Source: Isoetes taiwanensis
Lineage: Eukaryota; Streptophyta; Lycopodiopsida; Isoetales; Isoetaceae
Reading direction: 5' to 3'
Length of the DNA: 64,000 bases
Assembly: GCA_021234155.1 (NCBI GenBank)
Contig: JAJEKV010000028.1
Location: 9,684,134 to 9,748,133, forward strand
A program made the translations under genes and the position numbers. A model generated the notes under the pieces. It was given only the letters and a program-made list of their open reading frames with translations. It was not told the origin of the DNA and searched no databases. Within the stretch, counting starts at the first letter, position 1; every line of letters begins with the position of its first letter. Positions 12,101 through 25,390 of this stretch are shown here, piece after piece.

Positions 12101-13005
12101 TCATTTGCCAACCCCATACGAATGTGCCTAGGTTCGGGTTTGAAAAAATCGGACCATGTCTCCTCTATAAATTTCCATGCCCTAGAATCTGCAGGATAAC
12201 GCATAATCCCGTCCTTGCTACGGTGGTGTGCATGCCATGTCATGAGAGCAGCCTTTTCTTTCATTCTAAATATGTGCTTCATCTTTGGAATGATAGGAAA
12301 GTAACGTAATACTTTAGCGGGGACTTTATCACTCTGAAATCCATCCTTATACCTTCCTGATCCACATATGGGGCAACTGGTATAGTCCTTATTATCTTTA
12401 TAATATAAAATGCATTCATTAGGACACACGTGAATGCTTTCATACTCAAAACCAAGCGCCTTGATTAGTTTGCGTGCATCTTGCCGACTTTTAGGCATGT
12501 TATTTCCTTCTGGCAATAATTTTCCTATAAACCTGCATTCTATATATTAGTAAATAATACAAAACTATGAGAATGGATACAAAGGAAGAGAGACGTACTT
12601 GAGTATAGTGTCAATAGCTATATTGGATATCTTGTACTGAGCTTGAATGCTGAGTATTGATAGATTGACTGACAACCGCGATATTGTACAACCTTCATAC
12701 AATTTTGCTGAAGCCTCCTTCATGATGTATTCATCAACATATTGTGTTGGATATTCTTGATCATTATTGTCATTAGTTGCATCGTCATGATGCTCCATAT
12801 GTGTGTGTGTGTTCACATCTTCCATGAGTTGCTCAAAAGTTGCAAAATCTTCTATAAGGTTGCGTGCAGTCTCATCATATGCATTGTCAATAGTAGCTGG
12901 TTCATCTCTTGCATTCTCAATTAATGGTGGGTTAGGTCTTTGGCTTGGAATAATCACCGGATTTTCCTTTATGATCCTATCTTTCGATGCAAGTTGTTTT
13001 TGCAT
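9149..13005 (-). pseudogene. CACTA tnp2-type transposase gene, unit 1
   Basis: Multi-exon transposase on the minus strand. In protein order: an acidic N-terminal region (13005-12565) ending with the typical LYEGCT ... LSILSIQAQYKIS motif; the tnp2 core (12516-11938: MPEGNNMPKS, CPNECILYYKD, CPICGSGRYKD, then NPFSQRAASWSTWPV); NFDVYLSPLVDELLQLWDGV (11941-11663); the exon 11611-10925, here in one open frame of 228 residues, ending GLKSHDFHKLLE; a DUF4218 domain (10776-10078: FFDIQVHLIVHLVDDIEWAG, GPVSYRWMFFLERFMKVLK); a DUF4216-like part (9937-9749 onward); and an acidic tail (9556-9149). Introns with GT...AG ends separate the parts. A C-run block near 9771-9782 breaks the DUF4216 exon. It would bind and cut the element ends in the nucleus. 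Likely inactive as read, though less broken in the central exon than the other copies. Confidence 0.85.
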
Positions 13006-13276
13006 ATTCGATGCCCATCCTCTCTCTAAAAAATAAGACTATTAGTACATAATACTAATATGAAACCCAAAGACCAATAAGTTTTTCAATTTATAGTGAA
13101 TAATTAAGATGTTGCATAGCGATATGAAATCTAACATACATATCAAGCATAATACACATTATTCTAAAATTCAAAGTATAAAAGATTTAAAAGACATGAC
13201 AAGATGTAAGACAATGTCCTTCATTACACTAAAGCTTTAGAATCAAGTTTAGTTCACAATTGATAATCTTGATTTT

Positions 13277-13566
13277 TCAATCACTAACAAATTGTGGAGG
13301 AACATCTGTTCGTATTGGATAATCTAGAATCAACTCTTCACCTTTGAAAAGACTTCTTATAGCCATCACCATGACAAAACTATGACATTTTCCTGCCATA
13401 TAAGGTTCTTGGTCATTATTTCTTTCTTCAAACACACAATTCACTAGAGTTTTATTCCCTCCGCAACTATTGATTAATCCTGCTATATTCCCATGTTCTT
13501 CTGGTCGACCATCAATATAGGTCCTTAAATTGTCCTCTTGTACTCCACTCATATCCATGGAAGCAG
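13277..13566 (-). pseudogene. Truncated SET-domain exon, unit 1
   Basis: C-terminal half of the SET domain described at 29727-30857: TYIDGRPEEHGNIAGLINSC, CVFEERNNDQEPYMAGKCH, GEELILDYPIRTD and stop. The exon is cut at about 13566, within ATGGAAGCAGC, by the tandem-duplication junction, so all upstream SET sequence is missing. The remaining ORF starts inside the domain and cannot give a complete fold. Confidence 0.85.
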
Positions 13567-13600
13567 CGCCTTCGCCTTAGACTTTCATTAAAGTGACTTT
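13567..13600. other. Tandem-duplication junction 1
   Basis: SET exon sequence ending AAGCAGC runs into GCCTTCGCCTTAGACTTT, a word that belongs at 3818-3835, and then into CATTAAAGTGACTTTC, which belongs at 3651. The breakpoint shares CAGC with the sequence at 3814-3817. An identical junction occurs at 21781-21820. Confidence 0.8.
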
Positions 13601-13939
13601 CATTAAAGTTACACAATGTTGAACATTAACGTTGTAACTCCATTACACCTTTAAAGTCACTCTTACTGTTTGCCCCACGTTTACATAAAGGCTCATTTGT
13701 TTCTTTTACCTTTGGGCTCCTCTTACCACGAATCTCGCGCCCGCCGGTTCAAATAGCCTTCGCCTTAGACTTTGGCCATCCCAACAACTCTTGACCTTGA
13801 AGCGCCCAGTTATGGACGCCAAACGGTTAGTCAAAGCCCCGCCATGGTTTCTTTACCTAGTTATGAGTCATCTCTTATAGTTAAATCATATATTTCTTGT
13901 AGTTAAATCATGGGCCGTGTCACATACCATCTACCTCAA

Positions 13940-16900
13940 TTGCACGATTGCATCCGAAAGGTCAGAGTTACCCCAGGGCACATGGTTGCGAAGTAGACAA
14001 TCGATCAAATACTCAGATTACCAAGTACATACTATCTTTACCCTATAGCACTAGGCTAGTAGTGCATTGAGCGAAAGGTTGACTAGTTGCCTATAGCAAT
14101 TTGAGTTTGGCTTTCTTGGTCATAATACCTAGTTCCTACAGTAAGTTGGATGCTTTGGACTTATGCCCGGAGTTAGAACCCCATTCCGAGCTCGATAGTT
14201 TGGCCGAACTGGAGGAACAAGTCATTTTTCCGCCGTGCCCCTATGTCGAGAAAGGGGAAATTTGGGGATTGGCATATCCATGTGGTGGATGGCCAATTTT
14301 TTTTTCAGGGTCATTTCTTGGGACATAAGCTACCAGTTGAACGGTGGGATTAACAGATGGAGCTGTTTTGGTCCCGATAATTAAACCCTATTAAATCTGT
14401 AGGGTTTAGGATTTGGCAGCCTTCCCCACCTCTGAAGTTGTTGAGACCTTGCATGCAGGGTTCCCTCGAAGGTTTGAAGAGAGAACTCAAGAGGGAGAAC
14501 GAAAAAACCCTCCCCATGCACCGGTTTCAAACTTGCCACGCAATGATGGCTAGTAACAAGCTGGACATCGTACGACTGTGCATGCCAGAAGGCTCGAAAT
14601 GAGAGTTCGATTGCACGATTGCATCCGAAAGTTCGGAGTTATCCCAGGGCACATGGTTGCAAAGTAGACAATCGATCAAATATCCAGATTACCAAATACA
14701 TACTATCTTTACACTATAGCACTAGGCTAGGATTGCATTGAGCGAAAGGTTGACTAGTTGCCTATAGCAATTTGAGTTTGGCTTTGTTCGTCATAATACC
14801 GGTTCCTACAAGAAGTTGGAGGCTTTGGACTTATGCCAGAGTTAGAACCCCATTCCGAGCTCGATAGTTTGGCCGAACTGGAGGAACAAGTCATTTTTCC
14901 GCCGTGCCCCTATGTCGAGAAAGGGGAAATTTGGGGATTGGCACATCCGTGTTGTGGATGGCCAATTTTTTTTCAGTGTCATGCAGGGCACATGCTTGCA
15001 TGCAGGGCACATGGTTGCTAAGTAGACAATTGATCAAATACCCAGATTACCAAGTACATACTATCTTTACACTATAGCACTAGGCTAGGATTGCATTGAG
15101 CGAAAGGTTGACTAGTTGCCTATAGCAATTTGAGTTTGGATTTGTTCGTCATAATACCTGGTTCCTAGAGTAAGTTGGATGCTTTGGACTTATGCCCAGA
15201 GTTAGAACCCCATTCCGAGCTCGATAGTTTGGCCGAACTGGAGGAACAAGTCATTTTTCCGCCGTGCCCCTATGTCGAGAAAGGGGAAATTTGGGGATTA
15301 GCACATCCGTGTGGTGGATGGCCAATTTTTTTTTTCAGGGTCATTTCTTGGGACATAAACTATTATCTGAACGGTGGGATTAACAGATAGAGCTATTTTG
15401 GTTCCCCGATAATTAAACCCTACTAAATCTGTAGGCTTTAGGATTTGGCAGCCTTTCCCACCTCTGAAGTTGTTGAGACCTTGCATGCAGGGTTCTCTCG
15501 AAGGTTTGAAGAGAGACCTCAAGAGGAAGAACGAAAAAACCCTCCCCATGCACCGGTTTCAAACTTGCCACGCAATGATGGCTAGTAACAAGCTGGACAA
15601 CGTACGACTGTGCATGCCAGAAGGCTCGAAATGAGAGTTCAATTACATGATTGCATCTGAAAGGTCAGAGTTATCCCAGGGCACATGGTTGCAAAATAGA
15701 CAATCGATCAAATATCCAGATTACCAAATACATACTATCTTTACACTATAGCACTAGGTTAGGTGTGCATTGAGCGAAAGGTTGACTAGCTGCCTATAGC
15801 AATTTGAGTTCGGCTTTGTTCGTCATAATACCTGGTTCCTACAGTAAGTTGGATGCTTTGGACTTATGCCCAGAGTTAGAACCCCATTCCGAGCTCGATA
15901 GTTTGGCCGAACTGGAGGAACAAGTCATTTTTTCGCCGTGCCCCTATGTCGAGAAAGGGGACATTTGGGGATTGGCACATCCGTGTGGTGGATGGCCAAT
16001 TTTTTTTTTCACGGTCATTTCTTGGGACATAAGCTATTACTTGAACGGTACAGATAGAGCTGTTTTGGTTCCCCGATAATTAAACCCTACTAAATCTGTA
16101 GGGTTTAGGATTTGGCAGCCTTCCCCACCTCTGAAGTTGTTGAGACCTTGCATGCAGGGTTCTCTCGAAGGTTTGAAGAGAGACCTCAAGAGGGAGAACG
16201 AAAAAACCCTCCCCATGCACCGGTTTCAAACTTGCCACGCAATGATGGCTAGTAACAAGCTGGACAACGTACGACTGTGCATGCCAGAAGGCTCGAAATG
16301 AGAGTTCGATTACACGATTGCATCCGAAAGGTCAGAGTTATCCCAGGGCACATGGTTGCGAAATAGACAATCGATCAAATATCCAGATTACCAAATACAT
16401 ACTATCTTTACACTATAGCACTAGGCTAGGTGTGCATTGAGCGAAAGGTTGACTAGCTGCCTATAGCAATTTGAGTTTGGCTTTGTTCGTCATAATACCT
16501 GGTTCCTACAGTAAGTTGGATGCTTTGGACTTATGCCCAGAGTTAGAACCCCATTCCGAGCTCGATAGTTTGGCCGAACTGGAGGAACAAGTCATTTTTC
16601 CGCCGTGCCCCTATGTCGAGAATGGGGAAATTTGGGGATTGGCACATCCGTCTGGTGGATGGCCAATTTTTTTTTTCAAGGTCATTTCTTGGGACATAAT
16701 CTACCATTTGAACGGTGGGATTAACAGATGGAGCTGTTTTGGTTCCCCTATAATTAAACCCTATTAAATCTGTAGGGTTTAGGATTTGGCAGCCTTCCCC
16801 ACCTCTGAAGTTGTTGAGAGCTTGCATGCAAGGTTTCCTCGAGGGTTTGAAGAGAGACCTCAAGAGGGAGAACGGAAAAACCCTCCCCATGCACCGGTTC

Positions 16901-17170
16901 CAAACTTGCCACGCAACGATGGCTAGTAACAAAGCTGGACATCGTTAATCGTGCATGCCAGAAGGCTTGAAATGACAGTTCGATTGCACGATTGCATCCG
17001 AAAGGTCAGAGTTATCCCATGGCACATGGTTGCGAAGTAGACAATCGATCAAATACCCAGATTACCAAATACATACTATCTTTATACTATAGCACTAGGC
17101 TAGGAGTGCATTGAGCGAAAGGTTGACTAGTTGCCCCTATGTCGTGCCCCTATGTCGAGAAAGGGGAAAT
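13940..17170. repeat. Satellite-like array 2: five modules
   Basis: Anchor words lie at 14149, about 14819, 15178, 15852 and 16519 (spacings ~670, 359, 674, 667), giving the order L S L L plus a last module. The short module contains the doubled ATGCAGGGCACATG word (near 14980-15012), as in the first short module of array 1. Confidence 0.85.
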
Positions 17171-17392
17171 TTGGGGTGCTTAAGCCAATAAATTGACCAT
17201 GTAGGAATCGAACCCACAGATAACCATTTGGCCCTCCCTTGCCCGATCAAAATAGAAGAAACCTCTATATTGGGGTCAAGGTTTTGTCGAATGAGAATAA
17301 AAACCAAAAGACGAACAGCAGTAAGAACAAGAAAAAGAAGGGAGGAATGGGAGTTTTGGAGGGGGAAGAGGGGGGGTGGGGGGGTCTTTAAT

Positions 17393-20300
17393 TTAGAATA
17401 CCTCATTAGAATTTACATCTTGTATAAGTTCATCTCTTTCTTCAAGTGTTAAAAGCATCCCATCGACATTAATTGTCTCGTCCACAATGACAGCTTCTTC
17501 TTCAACATCAAGCATCACCTCTAATGTGATGCCAGGGTACATCTCTGTCTCATATGACTCATTGGTTGTGTCTTCTAGCAAGGTATTTGTTGATGGCCCT
17601 TCCATATTCTCATTCGTGTCATGCAATGATTCATCATCTTGGCCAACATTCACGTTATCATGTTCTCCTGATGTTGTATCTGATGTGCTTAACTGAGTTC
17701 CACATCCAAATTATCATATACCCTTACGGATCTAGGGTTCACATGGACAACATACAACCAATTGGGATGCTTTGTAGGGAAACAAATTAGAAAAACTTCC
17801 AACAGATTGTAGTATTAGAATCGAAAAATATAATACAAACTTCCAAAAGAAAATATTAAAAGAGAAAAACTATTAAATCCAAACATCTCACTTGTCGTAG
17901 GATGCAAGTACACTTGTTCACACTTCTCAGGATACACATAAGGCTCTTTTTCATCTGGTATAGTCCTTCGTGCGTTTATAGCACAAAGATCATTATTGTC
18001 TCTTCGAACAGTGGCATCCCTCCCGCGTAAAATGACATCATACCACCTAACTTTGAAAATAACTTTTGTAAATTTGGTATAGTCAAGCTCTATTATCTCC
18101 TGTATCTTCCCCACATAATCAATATCGGCATCTACAAAGTTCTTGTCCTTTGCACTTGCTCGACTTGATACTGTGAACATAGATGAGACAGCAGAATCAA
18201 ATGTGAAACGTGATTTGTCCCTTCGACTCTCGATACGAAAATGTCTTCCATTGTGTATGTATCCATTATATTTAGTGACCTATCAATTGGCATAAGATCA
18301 GAGCATACATAAGAATTGAATTAAACTAAGAAAATACTAGCAACCACTAGATATACCTTTTGACTAGCTCCAAATGCGATTTGCTTCTCTTCGTCACTTA
18401 TTGGTGTCCCCCTTTTGGCTTCATCCAATATAGTATCCAACAACCACTTAGAAGATATTTTATCGGGTAGTTGTTGTAGCTCGGGAGGAAATGGGCCCCT
18501 ATGAGAACGACGCCAATCTTGACGTTGGAGCTCAATGCATTCTCTAGCCTCTTTATATTTTTGCATCCATTTTGTCATACATTGCTCATTACTTACAATG
18601 TAGTCCCTTATTGCCGACATCTCATTGTAGGCCAATGTATAAGTTGTTCCCTTGTTGTATAGCCTACCGTCACACTCTCATCGGTGCTAGAAGCTTCAAT
18701 TCTTCTTTATCTCTTGAGTTCAGATAAGGACAAACTGCAAATCTACAATCTTGAGCAATCCAACCCTCGGCCATGCTCCCTTCAGGTCTTGCTAATTGTG
18801 AACAAAATCTTTGAGCACCTTCATAAATCGTTCGAGAAAAAACATCCATCGATATGATCTTTGGATCAGCCCCTTTCGATATCATCGACAAGATGAACAA
18901 TTAAATGCACTTGGATGTCAAAAAGCTAGTGGGAAATCGTTTTCAAATAAGCACAATACTTCAATTTGCTAATTCTCTCATTCCTGGTAGGTCATTGATG
19001 GTAATCTCCCTTAATGACAACCACCTACAACATGGTATAACATGAACATAAGCGAATTATTAACTATGAGAAGGTACAAGTGCTATACCTGCATAGTTTG
19101 GCTAGCTTGAAGATGGGTTCACAAATGTTTGAAGGTAGAGTACCTGGTAGAACAATTGGCAAGTACTCCTACATGCAAGAAAGAGTGAAGTTAAAAACAA
19201 ACATCAATGAGTATAATAAGTGTGCATAACTTACCTCTAGTAACTTGTGAAAGTCATGTGACTTGAGTCCTTGGAGCTTACCATCCTTTGTCCAACATTT
19301 GCGCATGGAAGATGAGTAACCAGTTGGAGTACGTAGCGATTTTAACGAAGCACACACCTTTTGATAGTCACCCTTTGTTAGAACCCATGGAGGTGGTTTG
19401 TTTGATCTCATCCAAGCACATTGTGCGAGCTTGACTTGAAGTTGGTGCGCCCTTGCTCCTTGGTGTCTTTCTCTCCGTAATGTGCTTCCATATTGATTCT
19501 GACACATTTTTTATTATGTGCATGGGATCTAATAGGCTCGTGAACTTTAATTCGGTCCAATATGGCAATTGATAAAATCTTGAAAGCCACTTCATGCCAT
19601 CAGGAGGATCCATCACAATATCATCAGGTCCTTCACACACCCCCTCATTGAATGCATCAATCCATGCTCTCTCTTCAACATTACTCCACAACTTAAACCA
19701 ATCTTTTGAGGTCATTGACTTTTGTGGCACGTTGGTTTCAACTCTTCTTGACCTCAATGGATGATGTTCTGGAAGAAATTTATCGTGACCCTCAAAAACC
19801 ACCTTCCTCATTTCTTTGGAGTAACGAGCCGTAACCTTCTCACCACAACGCACACATGCACACTTGCCTTTTGTTTGGAGTCCTACATTTCAATCGTAAG
19901 GTCTTAAAATGTTGTATCCGCGACCACGTCAAATTGTAAATGGCTATTTAACCACGCACCTGTACATACGGTGAGGCCTGGGTAGTCATGCATTGTCCAC
20001 ATCAAAATACCCCTCAAGATGAAGTTTTGTCCCGTAAATTTTGTCCTAGAAGCATCAACCATTGGCACTCCATCCCATAGTTGTAAAAGCTCATCAACTA
20101 ACGGAGAAAGGTACACATCAAAATTCGTTGGTTGGGAAGGCCCTTTGTTATATGCACAATCAATGTTAGTCGATTTCAAAAAAATATTAAATTTATATTA
20201 AAGCAAATACCTGGAATGATCATGACCAACATTATGTGGCTACGCTTTTTGGATTCATCTGGCGGAATATTGTAATTTACAAGCATTACTGGCCAGGTTG

Positions 20301-21240
20301 ACCAAGAGGCTGCTCGTTGTGAAAATGGATTGAATCCATCTGTTGCCAACCCCATACGAATGTGCCTAGGTTCAGTTGCAAAATCGGACCATGTCTCCTC
20401 TATAAATTTCCATGCCCTAGAATCTGCAGGATAACGCATAATCCCGTCCTTGCTACGGTGAGCAGCCTTTTCTTTCATTCTAAATATGTGCTTCATCTTT
20501 GGAATGATAGGAAAGTAACGTAATACTTTAGCGGGGACTTTATCACTCTGAAATCCATCCTTATACCTTCCTGATCCACATATGGGGCAACTGGTATAGT
20601 CCTTATTATCTTTATAATATAAAATGCATTCATTAGGACACACGTGAATGCTTTCATACTCAAAACCAAGCGCCTTGATTAGTTTGCGTGCATCTTGCCG
20701 ACTTTTAGGCATGTTATTTCCTTCTGGCAATAATTTTCCTATAAACCTGCATTCTATATATTAGTAAATAATACAAAACTATGAGAATGGATACAAAGGA
20801 AGAGGCGTACTTGAGTATAGTGTCAATAGCTATATTGGATATCTTGTCTTGAGCTTGAATCTTTGAGTATTGATAGATTGATTGACAACCGCGATATTGT
20901 ACAACCTTCATACAATTTTTTTTGAAGCCTCCTTCATGATGTATTCATCAACATATTGTGTTGGATATTCTTGATCATTATTGTCATTAGTTGCATCGTC
21001 ATGATGCTCCATATGTGTGTGTGTGTTCACATCTTCCATGAGTTGCTCAAAAGTTGCAAAATCTTCTATAAGGTTGCGTCTTGATCTCATCATATGCATT
21101 GTCAATAGTAGCTGGTTCATCTCTTGCATTCTCAATTAATGGTGGGTTAGGTCTTTGGCTTGGAATAATCAGGATTTTCCTTTATGATCCTATCTTTTCG
21201 ATGCAAGTTGTTTTGCGAGACATTCGATGCCCATCCTCTC
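17393..21240 (-). pseudogene. CACTA tnp2-type transposase gene, unit 2
   Basis: Same architecture as the unit-1 gene, more damaged. The N-terminal exon is broken near 20925 and 21085. The tnp2 exon (20730-20176) lacks the MTWHAH segment seen in units 1 and 3 (deletion near 20460). The central exon shifts frame near 19450-19500, where GEKDT is replaced by ERKTP. The DUF4218 exon is broken near 18680-18970. The DUF4216 exon (18180-17815: DIDYVGKIQEIIELDYTKF, then KVIFKVRWYDVILRGRD) is intact here, unlike in unit 1. No functional transposase could be made from this copy as read. Confidence 0.85.
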
Positions 21241-21499
21241 TCTTAAAAAATAAGACTATTAGTACATAATACTAATATGAAACCCAAAGACCAATAAGTT
21301 TTTCAATTTATAGTGAATAATTAAGATGTTGCATAGCGATATGAAATCTAACATACATATCAAGCATAATACACATTATTCTAAAATTCAAAGTATAAAA
21401 GATTTAAAAGACATGACAAGATGTAAGACAATGTCCTTCATTACACTAAAGCTTTAGAATCAAGTTTAGTTCACAATTGATAATCTTGATTTTTCAATC

Positions 21500-21786
21500 A
21501 CTAACAAATTGTGGAGGAACATCATTTTCGTATTGGATAATCTAGAATCAACTCTTCACCTTTGAAAAGACTTCTTATAGCCATCACCATGACAAAACTA
21601 TGACATTTTCCTGCCATATAAGGTTCTTGGTCATTATTTCTTTCTTCAAACACACAATTCACTAGAGTTTTATTCCCTCCGCAACTATTGATTAATCCTG
21701 CTATATTCCCATGTTCTTCTGGTCGACCATCAATATAGGTCCTTAAATTGTCCTCTTGTACTCCACTCATCTCCATGGAAGCAGCG
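21500..21786 (-). pseudogene. Truncated SET-domain exon, unit 2
   Basis: Same C-terminal SET fragment as in unit 1, cut at the same base of the ATGGAAGCAGC word. A block change at about 21524-21530 (catcattttcgt for catctgttcgt) gives an early stop after LDYPIRK, removing the last residues found in units 1 and 3. Confidence 0.8.
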
Positions 21787-21820
21787 CCTTCGCCTTAGAC
21801 TTTCATTAAAGTGACTTTCA
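21781..21820. other. Tandem-duplication junction 2
   Basis: Base-for-base the same composite junction as at 13567-13600: SET exon, then the 3818-3835 word, then the unit start. Two identical junctions mean one rearranged unit was copied again, rather than two independent events. Confidence 0.8.
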
Positions 21821-22149
21821 TTAAAGTTACACAATGTTGAACATTAACGTTGTAACTCCATTACACCTTTAAAGTCACTCTTACTGTTTGCCCCACGTTT
21901 ACATAAAGGCTCATTTGTTTCTTTTACCTTTGGGCTCCTCTTACCACGAATCTCGCGCCTCAGTTCCAGCGCCTTCGCCTTAGACTTTGGCCATCCCAAC
22001 AACTCTTGACCTTGAAGCGCCCAGTTATGGACGCCAAACGGTTAGTCAAAGCCCCGCCATGGTTTCTTTACCTAGTTATGAGTCATCTCTTATAGTTAAA
22101 TCATATATTTCTTGTAGTTAAATCATGGGCGTGTCACATACCATCTACC

Positions 22150-25100
22150 TCAATTGCGATTGCATCGAGAAGGTCGAGTTACCCCAGGGCACATGGTTGC
22201 GAAGTAGACAATCGATCAAATACTCAGATTACCAAGTACATACTATCTTTACCCTATAGCACTAGGCTAGTAGTGCATTGAGCGAAAGGTTGACTAGTTG
22301 CCTATAGCAATTTGAGTTTGGCTTTCTTGGTCATAATACCTAGTTCCTGATGAAGTTGGATGCTTTGGACTTATGCGGGAGTTAGAACCCCATTCCGAGC
22401 TCGATAGTTTGGCGAACTGGAGGAACAAGTCATTTTTCATGGTGCCCCTATGTCGAGAAAGGGGAAATTTGGGGATTGGCATATCCATGTGGTGGATGGC
22501 CAATTTTTTTTTCAGGGTCATTTCTTGGGACATAAGCTACCAGTTGAACGGTGGGATTAACAGATGGAGCTGTTTTGGTCCCGATAATTAAACCCTATTA
22601 AATCTGTAGGGTTTAGGATTTGGCAGCCTTCCCCACCTCTGAAGTTGTTGAGACCTTGCATGCAGGGTTCCCTCGAAGGTTTGAAGAGAGAACTCAAGAG
22701 GGAGAACGAAAAAACCCTCCCCATGCACCGGTTTCAAACTTGCCACGCAATGATGGCTAGTAACAAAGTTTGGACATCGATGCGTATGCATGCGGAAGGC
22801 TCGAAATGAGAGTTCGATTGCACGATTGCATCCGAAAGTTCGGAGTTATCCCAGGGCACATGGTTGCAAAGTAGACAATCGATCAAATATCCAGATTACC
22901 AAATACATACTATCTTTACACTATAGCACTAGGCTAGGTGTGCATTGAGCGAAAGGTTGACTAGCTGCCTATAGCAATTTGAGTTTGGCTTTGTTCGTCA
23001 TAATACCTGGTTCCTACAGTAAGTTGGAGGCTTTGGACTTATGCGAGTTAGAACCCCATTCGAGCTCGATAGTTTTGGCGGCGGAGGAACAAGTCATTTT
23101 TCCGACGTGCCCCTATGTCGAGAAAGGGGAAATTTGGGGATTGGCACATCCGTGTTGTGGATGGCCAATTTTTTTTTTCAGTGTCATGCAGGGCACATGC
23201 TTGCATGCAGGGCACATGGTTGCGAAGTAGACAATTGATCAAATACCCAGATTACCAAGTACATACTATCTTTACACTATAGCACTAGGCTAGGATTGCA
23301 TTGAGCGAAAGGTTGACTAGTTGCCTATAGCAATTTGAGTTTGGATTTGTTAGGTCATAATACCACGGTTCCTAGAGTAAGTTGGATGCTTTGGACTTAT
23401 GCCCAGAGTTAGAACCCCATTCCGAGCTCGATAGTTTGGCCGAACTGGAGGAACAAGTCATTTTTCCGCCGTGCCCCTATGTCGAGAAAGGGGAAATTTG
23501 GGGATTAGCACATCCGTGTGGTGGATGGCCAATTTTTTTTTTCAGGGTCATTTCTTGGGACATAAACTATTATCTGAACGGTGGGATTAACAGATAGAGC
23601 TATTTTGGTTCCCCGATAATTAAACCCTACTAAATCTGTAGGCTTTAGGATTTGGCGAGCCTTTCCCACCTCTGAAGTTGTTGAGACCTTGCATGCAGGG
23701 TTCTCTCGAAGGTTTGAAGAGAGACCTCAAGAGGGAGAACGAAAAAACCCTCCCCATGCACCGGTTTCAAACTTGCCCGCCAATGATGGCTAGTAACAAA
23801 ATTTGGACAACGTCTGTTGTGCATGCGAAGGCTCGAAATGAGAGTTCAATTACATGATTGCATCCGAAAGGTCAGAGTTATCCCAGGGCACATGGTTGCA
23901 AAATAGACAATCGATCAAATATCAGTTACCAAATACATACTATCTTTACACTATAGCACTAGGTTAGGTGTGCATTGAGCGAAAGGTTGACTATTTGCCT
24001 ATAGCAATTTGAGTTCGGCTTTGTTCGTCATAATACCTGGTTTCCTCTGATAAGTTGGATGCTTTAGACTTATGCCCGAGTTAGAACCCCATTCCGAGCT
24101 CGATAGTTTGGCCGAACTGGAGGAACAAGTCATTTTTCCGCCGTGCCCCTATGTCGAGAAAGGGGAAATTTGGGGATTGGCACATCCGTGTGGTGGATGG
24201 CCAATTTTTTTTTTCACGGTCATTTCTTGGGACATAAGCTATTACTTGAACGGTGGGATTAACAGATAGAGCTGTTTTGGTTCCCCGATAATTAAACCCT
24301 ACTAAATCTGTAGGGTTTAGGATTTGGCAGCCTTCCCCACCTCTGAAGTTGTTGAGACCTTGCATGCAGGGTTCTCTCGAAGGTTTGAAGAGAGACCTCA
24401 AGAGGGAGAACGAAAAAACCCTCCCCATGCACCGGTTTCAAACTTGCCACGCAATGATGGCTAGTAACAAGCTGGACAACGTACGACTGTGCATGCCAGA
24501 AGGCTCGAAATGAGAGTTCGATTACATGATTGCATCCGAAAGGTCAGAGTTATCCCAGGGCACATGGTTGCGAAATAGACAATCGATCAAATATCTAGAT
24601 TACCAAATACATACTATCTTTACACTATAGCACTAGGCTAGGTGTGCATTGAGCGAAAGGTTGACTAGCTGCCTATAGCAATTTGAGTTTGGCTTTGCTC
24701 GTCATAATACCTGGTTCCTACAGTAAGTTGGATGCTTTGGACTTATGCCCAGAGTTAGAACCCCATTCCGAGCTCGATAGTTTGGCCGAACTGGAGGAAC
24801 AAGTCATTTTTCCGCCGTGCCCCTATGTCGAGAATGGGGAAATTTGGGGATTGGCACATCCGTCTGGTGGATGGCCAATTTTTTTTTTCAGGGTCATTTC
24901 TTGGGACATAATCTACCATTTGAACGGTGGGATTAACAGATGGAGCTGTTTTGGTTCCCCTATAATTAAACCCTATTAAATCTGTAGGGTTTAGGATTTG
25001 GCAGCCTTCCCCACCTCTGAAGTTGTTGAGAGCTTGCATGCAGGGTTTCCTCGAGGGTTTGAAGAGAGACCTCAAGAGGGAGAACGGAAAAACCCTCCCC

Positions 25101-25390
25101 ATGCACCGGTTCCAAACTTGCCACGCAACGATGGCTAGTAACAAGCTGGACATCGTACGACTGTGCATGCCAGAAGGCTTGAAATGACAGTTCGATTGCA
25201 CGATTGCATCCGAAAGGTCAGAGTTATCCCATGGCACATGGTTGCGAAGTAGACAATCGATCAAATACCCAGATTACCAAATACATACTATCTTTATACT
25301 ATAGCACTAGGCTAGGAGTGCATTGAGCGAAAGGTTGACTAGTTGCCCCTATGTCGTGCCCCTATGTCGAGAAAGGGGAAATTTGGGGTG
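22150..25390. repeat. Satellite-like array 3: five modules
   Basis: Anchor words lie at 22359, about 23027, 23385, about 24059 and 24731, giving the same L S L L order as array 2. The first two modules carry an unusual load of small block changes (22145-22180, 22345-22445, 22770-22800, 23040-23110) compared with their counterparts in arrays 1 and 2. Confidence 0.85.

Larger units (their letters stand above)
3651..13585 (-). mobile_element. Tandem unit 1 of an amplified CACTA (En/Spm) transposon
   Basis: Left-most of three head-to-tail units. It starts at cattaaagtgactttcatt (3651) and ends in a SET-gene exon cut at about 13566, followed by a junction segment. From left to right it has the unique leader 3651-3985, the satellite array, the transposase gene (minus) and a truncated SET exon (minus). 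It is ~9.9 kb, about 1.7 kb longer than unit 2, because its satellite array has eight modules instead of five. No left CACTA terminus matching the right one at 31210 was found upstream. Confidence 0.8.
13586..21785 (-). mobile_element. Tandem unit 2 of the CACTA transposon
   Basis: Second unit, ~8.2 kb, with the same order as unit 1: leader, five-module satellite array, transposase gene, truncated SET exon. It differs from unit 1 mainly by array length and by short block differences, for example ctcgcgcccgccggttcaaa at 13734-13753 where unit 1 has ctcgcgcctcagttccag. Confidence 0.85.

Noticed and set aside
12800-12815. GT dinucleotide run as a notable microsatellite
   Set aside because: Only about five units, present in the N-terminal transposase exon of all three CACTA copies, coding THTHMEHH; too short to be notable.
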